In this document: positions 1 through 5,583 of the stretch, in pieces
How positions within the stretch are numbered: the first letter of the stretch is position 1
How the letters are laid out: every line of letters begins with the position of its first letter
Assembly (NCBI GenBank): GCA_945861175.1
Contig: CAMATR010000034.1
Span: 1-9,995 of the forward strand
DNA from: Chitinophaga pinensis
GTDB lineage: Bacteria > Bacteroidota > Bacteroidia > Flavobacteriales_D > Crocinitomicaceae
DNA: 9,995 bases
Direction of reading: 5' to 3'
The notes under the pieces: generated by a model
Seen by the model: only the letters and a program-made list of their open reading frames with translations
Told to the model about the DNA's origin: nothing
Database searches by the model: none
Translations under genes and position numbers: made by a program

Positions 1-1
1 A

Positions 2-145
2 CCTGGTGGATTGTTTGGAATTAAGCTTGTTGCCGATCCAGAAGCTGCGGTCCGTGCAATGGACATAGTATACAACATCGCTGATGCTATCAACAAAATT
101 GGTTTCGGTTTGGTAATTTATGCTTTATCAAGAACTGAAGATTAA
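2..145 (+). CDS. Microbial rhodopsin (proteorhodopsin-like), C-terminal end, 5' truncated by window edge
   Basis: Only the last 47 codons are present. They encode the end of helix F or the F-G loop and the whole of helix G of a type-1 rhodopsin, a retinal-binding light-driven ion pump of the inner membrane. The sequence YNIADAINKIGFGLVIYAL (from about codon 24) matches the helix-G signature of proteorhodopsins. The lysine at nt 95-97 is the expected Schiff-base lysine that carries retinal. The aspartate four residues before it (nt 83-85) corresponds to Asp212 of bacteriorhodopsin, part of the counter-ion complex. The protein ends RTED soon after the helix, as is usual. The residues that decide ion type and colour (helix C motif, helix C tuning residue) lie outside the window, so calling it a proton pump is inference; a sodium- or chloride-pumping relative is less likely from the YN-x-AD-xx-NK pattern. 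A terminator follows directly, so nothing downstream is co-transcribed with it. Confidence 0.85.
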   Translation, partial: PGGLFGIKLVADPEAAVRAMDIVYNIADAINKIGFGLVIYALSRTED

Positions 146-156
146 TATATAGTGGA

Positions 157-190
157 GGGAGAGTCTTGAAAATAGATTCTCCCTTTTATT
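157..190 (+). terminator. Rho-independent terminator after the rhodopsin gene
   Basis: A 10-bp stem (157-166 with 174-183, one G-T wobble) closes a 7-base loop and is followed by TTTTATT at 184-190. It begins 12 bases after the rhodopsin stop codon. The stem is GC-rich against an AT-rich background, so it is the clearest intrinsic terminator in the window. Confidence 0.85.
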
Positions 191-231
191 ATAAGATATC
201 CATTAATGTTTATTATCTTACTCACTTTAAG

Positions 232-263
232 TTGAAAATTGAGATGGATATACATTATTTTTC
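232..263 (+). promoter_or_regulatory. Possible Bacteroidota-type promoter for the small membrane-protein pair
   Basis: TTG at 232-234 is followed after 21 bases by TATTTTTC at 256-263. This matches the Bacteroidota sigma consensus (TTG, about 19-21 bases, TAnnTTTG) except for the last base. It lies downstream of the rhodopsin terminator and about 55 bases upstream of the ATG at 320. It is a pattern match in AT-rich DNA, so the chance of coincidence is real. Confidence 0.25.
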
Positions 264-319
264 AATCCTTTTACTAGTGTTTAAAAGAATAACACGAACA
301 AAAATCTAAACTAAAAAAC

Positions 320-505
320 ATGTTTAAAAAATTCACAAACGCAGATAAAATTTTATTCGTAGCAGCCTTCCTTTCGTTAATATTTTCTGAGTTTCTATAT
401 TTCAAAGGAGAAGCTGAGGCGGCAACATTCATGGGTTTATGGGTTCCTTCGATTCTTGCGTTTGGTATATACCTAAAATTAATTAATAACTCGAAGAATG
501 ACTGA
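320..505 (+). CDS. Small membrane protein (61 aa), function unknown
   Basis: This 61-residue protein has two predicted hydrophobic segments (roughly residues 10-28 and 36-54), separated by a short acidic loop containing GEAEA. It starts FKKFTNADKILF and ends with a polar NNSKND tail, so both ends are probably on the same side of the inner membrane. The ATG is preceded by an A-rich leader without a Shine-Dalgarno sequence, as is usual in Bacteroidota. Its stop overlaps the start of the next, even smaller membrane ORF by 8 bases, and a hairpin terminator follows that ORF, so the two look like a compact transcription unit. I do not recognise a named family. Small proteins of this shape are often accessory subunits of a transporter or respiratory complex, but nothing nearby identifies a partner. 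Confidence 0.7.
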   Translation: MFKKFTNADKILFVAAFLSLIFSEFLYFKGEAEAATFMGLWVPSILAFGIYLKLINNSKND

Positions 506-596
506 AATTATACCTTACTTCGCTGGTCTGATAACAATACTCTTCGGAATTGCTTTTTGGCTGGCTCTTTCGCAATCAGGTAAAAAAAACAAATAA
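498..596 (+). CDS. Micro-protein (32 aa) with one transmembrane helix
   Basis: The ATG at 498-500 lies inside the last codons of the preceding gene (8-base overlap, +1 frame relative to it) and opens a 32-codon frame ending TAA at 594-596. The product begins MTEIIPYFAGLITILFGIAF, forms one hydrophobic helix of about 20 residues (roughly residues 5-25), and ends in a positively charged SGKKNK tail. By the positive-inside rule this suggests the C-terminus is cytoplasmic. It has no homologue that I recognise. The overlap with the upstream small membrane gene and the terminator 9 bases after the stop support it being a real translationally coupled gene rather than chance. A 32-codon ORF alone would be weak evidence. 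Confidence 0.5.
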   Translation: MTEIIPYFAGLITILFGIAFWLALSQSGKKNK

Positions 597-604
597 TTGA
601 TCTT

Positions 605-640
605 AATCTTACGTCATCAATTCGTGAGATTTTTATGCTT
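605..640 (+). terminator. Intrinsic terminator after the small membrane-protein pair
   Basis: AATCTTACG (605-613) pairs with CGTGAGATT (623-631) over 9 bp with one T-G wobble and a 9-base loop. The stem runs into TTT and a T-rich stretch continuing to about 650. It sits 8 bases after the 32-codon ORF. Bases 641-812, between it and the end of the convergent NYN gene, show no further gene; they contain only a 9-base direct repeat (TTTCAACTA near 778-786 and 799-807). Confidence 0.65.
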
Positions 641-812
641 TTTTGTTTTACCTTGGAAACTTTGATAGTTTGTCATAGGTTGAAAATATCCTTTCATTTA
701 ACATACATTTCTCTCATCACAATGCGGTCATCGCTGAAATATAATCTTTGAGTTAATTAGTCGTTATTATATTCAGTTTTCAACTACTAGTTACAAGCTT
801 TCAACTAATTGA

Positions 813-1583
813 TTAACCATTCCTTTTAATATAAATATGTTTACTGTTTTTCTTTCCAGTATCACGTTCATCAATTTCAAAAATATTCATACTCTTTATC
901 ATTGGGAACATTTTTGCAAAACCGTAATTTCTCGGGTCAAAATCTGGTTTCTTTTTAAGAACTAAATTGCCCAATTCCCCCAAGAAGGTCCACCCATTTT
1001 CATCTGCTAAATCCGCCACGCTTAAAGTGAGTAATTTGATTATTTCAGGGTCAATTTTACTCAAAGGAACACTTTTTACTGGTATTGCACTTTTGGCATT
1101 ACTTTTATTTCCATTTGCTTCTTGAACTTCAAGTTGTGGTTTCAAAATTTCAATGTAAATGAACTTATCACAGGCTGTTATAAATGGTAATAATGTTTTT
1201 TTTTCTCCAATTCCAATTACTTTCATTCCTGCTTCCCTTAAGCGAGTTGCAAGTCGTGTAAAATCACTATCACTAGAGACAATACAAAAACCATCTACTT
1301 TTCCCGTATAAAGGATGTCCATGGCGTCAATTATTAGAGCGCTGTCTGATGCGTTTTTCCCAGAAGTATAACTGTATTGTTGAATTGGTGTAATTGCGTT
1401 TTCTAGCAATACTTTTTTCCATCCTGATACATTGGGTATTGTCCAATCAGCATAAATTCGTTTAAAAGTAGGTGTACCGTATTTAGCAATCTCTTCAAAC
1501 ATTTCTTTCACATACGTATGCGAAACATTGTCAGCATCTATTAATACTGCAAGTTTTAAATCTATTTTTTTTTCCGTAATCAT
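813..1583 (-). CDS. NYN (PIN-like) domain ribonuclease with C-terminal OST-HTH/LOTUS domain
   Basis: This 256-residue protein probably acts on RNA. Residues about 10-150 form an NYN domain of the LabA/DUF88 type, a PIN-fold nuclease domain. The expected acidic metal-binding positions are visible: D16 and D18 in LIDADN, D80 and D86 in SDSALIIDAMD, and D105/D107 in VSSDSDF. A polar linker (about 150-176) leads to an OST-HTH (LOTUS) winged-helix domain at about 177-253, which begins IDPEIIKLL, contains GWTFLGELGNLV and ends in a basic HIYIKRNG tail. In this family the OST-HTH is considered an RNA-binding module, so the pair suggests a targeted ribonuclease; the substrate is unknown. The gene appears monocistronic. 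It is convergent with the small genes on its left and faces a long gene-poor stretch on its right. The ATG at 1583 follows an AT-rich leader with no Shine-Dalgarno sequence. Confidence 0.88.
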   Translation of the reverse strand: MITEKKIDLKLAVLIDADNVSHTYVKEMFEEIAKYGTPTFKRIYADWTIPNVSGWKKVLLENAITPIQQYSYTSGKNASDSALIIDAMDILYTGKVDGFCIVSSDSDFTRLATRLREAGMKVIGIGEKKTLLPFITACDKFIYIEILKPQLEVQEANGNKSNAKSAIPVKSVPLSKIDPEIIKLLTLSVADLADENGWTFLGELGNLVLKKKPDFDPRNYGFAKMFPMIKSMNIFEIDERDTGKKNSKHIYIKRNG

Positions 1584-1912
1584 TATTTAAAATTGGCTAT
1601 TTGAGTTCATTTTTAATAAAGAAAATATCAGAATTAGAACCCAGTGTTTGGTTGAAAAGTTAGGAAAAATTGTGCCCAAACTCTATTAGAATTCTTTAAA
1701 CCTAAGTAAAAGAATTGAAATGAACACTATATGAAGAAGTTTTGCAAGTTAAATCATTTCGTTTTTAAATTTCTTTTCTAAATTTTCAGTATCTATTTAC
1801 ACAAAACCATATTGATTCTGTACCCTTGTATATCAAATAAATAGCTTTTAAGAAATTGTTGGATTTTTATCTAATCGGGCTAATTATAACTTTTTAATTT
1901 TTCATCTAACCC
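1584..1912. other. Gene-poor AT-rich stretch, no feature recognised
   Basis: These roughly 330 bases upstream of the NYN gene have frequent stops in all frames. I see no clear hairpin terminator, no tandem repeat and no RNA gene. The promoter of the NYN gene should lie near 1590-1700 on the minus strand, but I find no full match to the Bacteroidota -7 motif. Confidence 0.5.
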
Positions 1913-2119
1913 TCAAATAGCTCCCCCATATTTTGCGGATTCATTTTGCAAAGTAATTTTGGATGCTTCAATTCCTTCAACTTTTAGTAATTCCAGAAGT
2001 ATATTAGACTTTCCTGGTCGATGGCCATGGTATAGAGCAAGTGGAAATGCAATTTCTCCAGCGATGGTTACTGATAGAATAGCCTCTAGGTGTTTTTCAA
2101 TTGCCTTTGTTGATTCCAT
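1913..2119 (-). CDS. Doubtful short ORF (68 aa), possible gene remnant
   Basis: The minus-strand frame from the ATG at 2119 encodes 68 residues beginning MESTKAIEKHLEAIL and ending ESAKYGGAI. The frame can be extended to a GTG at 2149, but the ATG is the better start. The composition is protein-like: an amphipathic N-terminal helix, an alternating middle (IAGEIAFPLALYHG), then a GKSN segment and a helix. No domain, signal peptide or catalytic motif is recognisable, and no Shine-Dalgarno sequence precedes it. A plus-strand frame of similar length (1959-2153) overlaps it but has a less natural composition. It lies next to an apparent pseudogene in a gene-poor stretch, so it may be another remnant or a chance frame. 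Confidence 0.3.
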   Translation of the reverse strand: MESTKAIEKHLEAILSVTIAGEIAFPLALYHGHRPGKSNILLELLKVEGIEASKITLQNESAKYGGAI

Positions 2120-2145
2120 TCTTGTTTTATTGTTTAGGAAATTAA

Positions 2146-2379
2146 ACACTTAATGCCATTACTACTATGGCGATGCTCACAGTAGTTTGCACAGTATTTG
2201 CCTAGATACTAATTTTCGATGGGATAAGAAAAGTGGAAGCGCAAAAAATGGGTGTTTCGCAAAGCGTTGATTATGTGTTGCCTATATTATCTGGAATTAA
2301 ACTTTATATTGAAACACAAACTGTTACGAATATCATTGGAATGATTCTTATCATTAGCTCTTGTATTTTTGTGAGCTGA
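2146..2379 (+). pseudogene. Decayed 3' end of a membrane-protein gene with an in-frame TAG
   Basis: One plus-strand frame reads as protein-like sequence from about 2146 to a TGA at 2377-2379, interrupted once by TAG at 2203-2205. Before the stop it reads a hydrophobic segment (TTMAMLTVVCTVFA). After it come LIFDGIRKVEAQKMG, then SVDYVLPILSG, and finally a second hydrophobic helix near the C-terminus (IIGMILIISSCIFV). The hydrophobic stretch is continuous across the TAG, which could be a TGG tryptophan codon changed by one base. No start codon with a suitable leader is visible and a TAA at 2143-2145 closes the frame upstream, so the 5' part is missing or rearranged. The family is not identified. 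The 'helix then D-x-IRK' shape loosely recalls the C-terminus of CstA-type carbon-starvation permeases, but this is only an impression. Confidence 0.4.
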
Positions 2380-2439
2380 CAATCTAAAAAAGTTAAATAG
2401 GATCGTTAAGAATTATTCCCCAAAAACATTTTATTGAAT

Positions 2440-2467
2440 TTGGTATTTGTAAAATTTATTATATTTA
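2440..2467 (+). promoter_or_regulatory. Possible promoter for the 2485-3293 gene pair
   Basis: TTG at 2440-2442 is followed after 17 bases by TATATTTA at 2460-2467, one base short of the Bacteroidota TAnnTTTG consensus. The position, 18 bases ahead of the ATG at 2485, would give a very short leader. This is a pattern match only; the local sequence is almost entirely A/T. Confidence 0.22.
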
Positions 2468-2484
2468 ATAAAAACACTCTATTT

Positions 2485-2853
2485 ATGAAGTATTCTCTTA
2501 TTCTCATTTCACTGCTATTTTCAATCGGAATTGGTTTCTCACAATCGGTCTTGTTTGAGGAAGAAAGTGATGTTATTTCCTATATGGAAGACAAAACATT
2601 TTACAATAATGATAACGGTCTCGAAGTTGAATATGGCTACATATCTTCCTACAATACTTATGGGATTAAAGTGAAAAATAAAAATGATGTTCAATTTTAT
2701 TTTATCAATGTAGAAATAACCCCTTACGGCAGCTCAGCAGACCTATTTGGTATGAGCGCGGAGGATGGAAGCAATTTTGGTTTTCGCCTCTACAGTCAGA
2801 AACTTATTGTTGGAAAAGGTGAATCCGGAGAGCAAACGTTTTATTTGAAATGA
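2485..2853 (+). CDS. Small secreted or periplasmic protein (122 aa), function unknown
   Basis: The chosen ATG at 2485 gives a classic Sec signal peptide (MKYSLILISLLFSIGIGFSQ) with likely cleavage near residue 20. A longer frame from a TTG at 2434 would place 17 extra residues in front of the signal and is rejected. The mature part, about 100 residues, is acidic and rich in alternating polar and aromatic residues (EVEYGYISSYNTYGIKVKN, then FYFINVEITPYG). This suggests a small all-beta domain; there are no cysteines and no lipobox. I do not recognise a named family. The stop codon overlaps the start of the next gene (ATGA), so the two proteins are probably made together; the second is an inner-membrane protein. 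Periplasmic localisation follows from the signal peptide. Confidence 0.75.
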   Translation: MKYSLILISLLFSIGIGFSQSVLFEEESDVISYMEDKTFYNNDNGLEVEYGYISSYNTYGIKVKNKNDVQFYFINVEITPYGSSADLFGMSAEDGSNFGFRLYSQKLIVGKGESGEQTFYLK

Positions 2854-3293
2854 CTAAATATGAGGTTCCAAATTGGCTAATAATTCTTGGTGCTATTGGA
2901 CAAATGTTTACTGCTATTGTTTATCCTTACATTCGTCATGTCGTATTTGATTGGTATAACGATATTAAAAAGCTAAAACCACTGAACCAAGAAATAGCTA
3001 AAACCTATGGGCGATATATTCAAGGTTTGAATTTCTCTTTTGGGTTGATTTCTATTTTAATGTTTGAAGAACTGAAAAACCAAACATCTTTAGCATGTGC
3101 ACTAACGGGACTAATTGCGGCTTATTGGACTGGAAAAGTTCTTACTCAGTTTTCATATTATCCGATGTATGAAATACCCAAAAAATACTCTTTTAAAATT
3201 GGTGAATACTTGATGAATACACTCTTTATAACCTTCTCATTGGTCTTCATCTGGTTATTTATCTGCAATTTGATAGGCTATTTTTCAAAATAA
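2850..3293 (+). CDS. Multi-pass membrane protein (147 aa), function unknown
   Basis: This 147-residue protein has about four hydrophobic segments: residues about 9-27 (WLIILGAIGQMFTAIVYPY), 59-75, 78-97 and 121-143. They are separated by a polar segment near 33-52 (DWYNDIKKLKPLNQEIAKTYG) and a basic loop near 107-118 (EIPKKYSFKIGE). It has no signal peptide; the first helix would act as the anchor. The ATG overlaps the TGA of the secreted protein upstream in ATGA, so translation is likely coupled. No catalytic motif is visible and I cannot name the family. Its stop lies 6 bases from the end of the convergent nuclease-like gene on the minus strand, so the two transcription units must share or run through each other's termination zone; no hairpin is visible there. 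Confidence 0.75.
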   Translation: MTKYEVPNWLIILGAIGQMFTAIVYPYIRHVVFDWYNDIKKLKPLNQEIAKTYGRYIQGLNFSFGLISILMFEELKNQTSLACALTGLIAAYWTGKVLTQFSYYPMYEIPKKYSFKIGEYLMNTLFITFSLVFIWLFICNLIGYFSK

Positions 3294-3299
3294 CTTTCC

Positions 3300-4244
3300 C
3301 TACAAATCATTATCTCTACCGGTAATCAGCTGAAATTTTACAGGTAAGTGGTCAGAAAATAATGTTCGGAAATCGTCGTGAACATAGGGTGTTAAATGCA
3401 ATGTGTTTTTTGAAAGCTTCAACAACTCGGTCTGTAGATCGATAATTTTGAATGACCCACTAACAATGTCTTTTTGCGAATTTTTGCCATAAAATACATG
3501 ATCATATGGCTCTCCCTTTGCCGGCGAATCGTATTGTAATGAATTTGTGCTTAAACACTTTTCGTTCAATGAATAAAATCCTTTGTCTTTATAAGCCGAA
3601 AACTCAGAAATATCATAAATATTAAAATCCCCTAAAATCAAAAAATCTTTGTTAGATTCTTTTTGAGAGATAGACCATTCGTAAAGTGACTGTAACTCTT
3701 GTTTTCTTAATTCTTCTTCTGCCTTGCTATCACCAGGCTGCAAATGAACCGGGACAATTGAAAAATTGAGGCTCCCTTTTACCGCCTTAAAAGGAAAAGC
3801 GAAAGGTACACGAGCGAAGATAGGATTAGCTGCCAAGGGTGAAGATATGAAACCAAAATAGCGGTTACTATCAGGGACAACTATATTGTTCTTATAAAAT
3901 ACAATCCACCATTCACTCGCAGTTGTTGGTGTATGATTTTTTGTTGGACCAGTATCTTCTGTCGAAAGCCAATAGCTAAATCCGTGCTTTTTCATTTCAG
4001 CCGCAAATGCTGCACTTTCATTGTCCTTATGAAATGGAGTCCCATCGGGATATACCCCTTCTATAGGAGGGGCTACCATTTCTTCTATGGCTACCAAATC
4101 ATAGGATTTCAGCACATCCGCTAGCATAGCATTATCTCGGCTCTTAAAATGTCCTAGAAACTGAATATTGAAGGAACAAACATCTATAGTGTCTTGGGCT
4201 AAAGAAACGTATGAAATAAAAAAGAATGCAAAAAAGATCTTCAT
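3300..4244 (-). CDS. Exported endonuclease/exonuclease/phosphatase (EEP) superfamily protein
   Basis: This 314-residue protein has a short signal peptide (MKIFFAFFFISYVSLAQ, cleavage near 16-17), so it acts in the periplasm or outside. The rest is an EEP (DNase I-like) fold: SFNIQFLG with N26, DLVAIEEM with the metal-binding glutamate at about E55, the PVHLQPGD strand with H167, LILGDFN with D206 and N208, YDH at 247-249, and the closing SDHLPV with D298 and H299. All main catalytic positions are present, so it should be an active Mg2+-dependent phosphodiesterase or nuclease. Whether it cuts DNA, RNA or a phospho-lipid headgroup cannot be told from sequence. The gene starts 4 bases after the envC stop and is the last gene of the minus-strand envelope string. 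Roles in nucleic-acid scavenging or matrix turnover are inference. Confidence 0.87.
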   Translation of the reverse strand: MKIFFAFFFISYVSLAQDTIDVCSFNIQFLGHFKSRDNAMLADVLKSYDLVAIEEMVAPPIEGVYPDGTPFHKDNESAAFAAEMKKHGFSYWLSTEDTGPTKNHTPTTASEWWIVFYKNNIVVPDSNRYFGFISSPLAANPIFARVPFAFPFKAVKGSLNFSIVPVHLQPGDSKAEEELRKQELQSLYEWSISQKESNKDFLILGDFNIYDISEFSAYKDKGFYSLNEKCLSTNSLQYDSPAKGEPYDHVFYGKNSQKDIVSGSFKIIDLQTELLKLSKNTLHLTPYVHDDFRTLFSDHLPVKFQLITGRDNDL

Positions 4245-4248
4245 ACTA

Positions 4249-5583
4249 TTATCTTGATACCCAAAGAGATGGATTTAAACATTGTACTGCAGTCCCAATC
4301 ACTTGGTGTATTTCAAAATGAGCTACACTAGTGCCCTCTTTTACCAAAAGTATTCCTATGGATTGTTTTGTTGAAACTTTTGAACCGATTTTGACATAAG
4401 TATCTTGAAGGTTGCTATATACGGTGCGATAATTTCCATGTTTGATAATAACGACTTTACCAGCTCCGGGAATATTCAAAACACTTGTTACTTCGCCTTC
4501 AAAAACAGCTCTTACTTGATAGCCTTTAGGAGCAGTAATATCAATCCCATTGTTATTCGTGTATACATTATCTAATGTTGGGTGTACATTTCTGCCAAAA
4601 CCTTCAGTTATAGAACCTTTATCAACTGGCCAAGGCAATTTCCCTTTGTTACCCTCAAAGCTTTTACTCAACGCGGCAGACTCTTTAGTTTCAGTATAAA
4701 CTATTTCCTTTTTTTCTGGTGCCGCTTCAACCTTAGGAGTTGTCGTAGTTCCAGGATTCGAGCTCGCAGCAGCAGCGGCAGCAGAGGCAGCGGCAGCAGC
4801 AGCTTTTTTCTTCACAGCGGCGGCAGCGGCTTCAGCTTTTCTTCTTTTTTCTTCAGCTAATTGGATTTCCTTTTGAATGGCTGCACTAATCTGTTGTTTT
4901 AGCAATTCCTTTTTGCGCTCATCTTCTTTTAATTGTGTCACCAATTTGCCTTCTTCTTGCCGAAATTTATTATAAATATGTTCCTGCTTTTTCTTGTCCT
5001 TTTCAATCGCTGATTTCTCCGTCTTTTTTTCTTCAAGAACTAAAACTTTGTAATTTCTATCTTTTCGAATTTCACTAATCTGATCAATTATTAGTTTTTG
5101 ATGTTGGCGAATTATGTTGAATTGTTTTTTCTGAATGTCAGCAATATTTTCAAGGTATCCTTTACGTTTTATTGCTTCATGATAATCTGTTGATGAAAAA
5201 ACAAACATCATTTTACCAAATTTATTACGGTGCTTATAGGCGTAAAGCAACAATTTACGGTATTGTCCCTTTAGCTTTGCTATGCGTTCATGTAAATCTT
5301 CGACTTCTGAATCTTTCTGCTTAATTCTGACTTCCGCACTGCGGACTTGATTATCAAAATTCATAACAAGCTCTTCGCGGAATTTAATTTGATTGTCAAT
5401 TAATCTCAATTCATTTAACGATTCTTCCGAGTTGGATTTCGTCTTTTTAAGTAATGACTTTGTATTCTTGATTTTTTTTTCGAGTCGCTGCTGTTCTTTT
5501 TTTAGTTTATCACTCGTCTGTGCTAGGACAGCAGAGTGACATAGAAAAATAGAAACAAAAAGAATTTTAATCACATTTTTCAT
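4249..5583 (-). CDS. envC: EnvC-type murein hydrolase activator (coiled coil plus degenerate LytM/M23 domain)
   Basis: This 444-residue protein has a signal peptide (cleavage near LAQ, residue 21-22), a long Lys/Glu-rich coiled coil (about 23-250, with a break near 120-145 at FGKMMFVFSSTDYHEAIKR), an alanine/lysine-rich linker (about 250-280) and a C-terminal LytM/M23 domain (about 315-444). In active M23 peptidases the zinc ligands are H-xxx-D and H-x-H. Here the first histidine is N344, D348 is kept (NNGID), the next histidine is V420, and H422 is kept (VAHFEI). Two of four ligands are gone, so it should not be a peptidase. E. coli EnvC is also degenerate and activates septal amidases under FtsEX control. 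The start overlaps the end of the DUF4292 gene by 17 bases and the stop is 4 bases before the EEP gene. Calling it EnvC rests on architecture and degeneracy; the amidase partner is not in this window. Confidence 0.88.
   Translation of the reverse strand: MKNVIKILFVSIFLCHSAVLAQTSDKLKKEQQRLEKKIKNTKSLLKKTKSNSEESLNELRLIDNQIKFREELVMNFDNQVRSAEVRIKQKDSEVEDLHERIAKLKGQYRKLLLYAYKHRNKFGKMMFVFSSTDYHEAIKRKGYLENIADIQKKQFNIIRQHQKLIIDQISEIRKDRNYKVLVLEEKKTEKSAIEKDKKKQEHIYNKFRQEEGKLVTQLKEDERKKELLKQQISAAIQKEIQLAEEKRRKAEAAAAAVKKKAAAAAASAAAAAASSNPGTTTTPKVEAAPEKKEIVYTETKESAALSKSFEGNKGKLPWPVDKGSITEGFGRNVHPTLDNVYTNNNGIDITAPKGYQVRAVFEGEVTSVLNIPGAGKVVIIKHGNYRTVYSNLQDTYVKIGSKVSTKQSIGILLVKEGTSVAHFEIHQVIGTAVQCLNPSLWVSR
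4766..4832 (-). repeat. GCN (alanine-codon) low-complexity tract inside envC
   Basis: The plus strand shows an imperfect run of GCAGCA/GCGGCA units at about 4766-4803 and again at 4815-4832, split by a TTTTTTCTTC segment. On the coding strand these are alanine codons broken by a Lys-Lys-Lys run. The tract is far richer in G and C than its AT-rich surroundings and is a trinucleotide microsatellite. Slippage would change the linker length by whole residues without shifting the frame. Confidence 0.8.

Noticed and set aside
1959..2153. Plus-strand 64-codon frame opposite the 68-codon minus-strand ORF
   Set aside because: The composition (many Arg, Ser and Trp in an irregular pattern) looks like an antisense shadow, it lacks a start context, and it does not connect in frame to the pseudogene after it.
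2203..2205. TAG read as a recoded amino acid (pyrrolysine or readthrough)
   Set aside because: The frame has no start and no intact 5' part, so gene decay is the simpler reading. TAA is the stop used by many neighbours and nothing suggests recoding.
2434..2484. Upstream TTG start for the secreted protein
   Set aside because: It would put 17 residues before a perfect Sec signal peptide; the ATG at 2485 restores a normal signal.
4249..4640. Active M23 endopeptidase
   Set aside because: Two of the four zinc ligands are replaced (N344, V420), so the domain is a degenerate LytM.
4766..4832. Possible CRISPR or regulatory repeat
   Set aside because: The units are trinucleotides inside a coding frame with no spacers; this is a codon microsatellite.
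4582..4860. Plus-strand 92-codon frame across the alanine-codon repeat
   Set aside because: Its Ser/Arg/Phe runs are the antisense image of the Ala/Lys/Glu tract of envC, which is strongly supported on the other strand.
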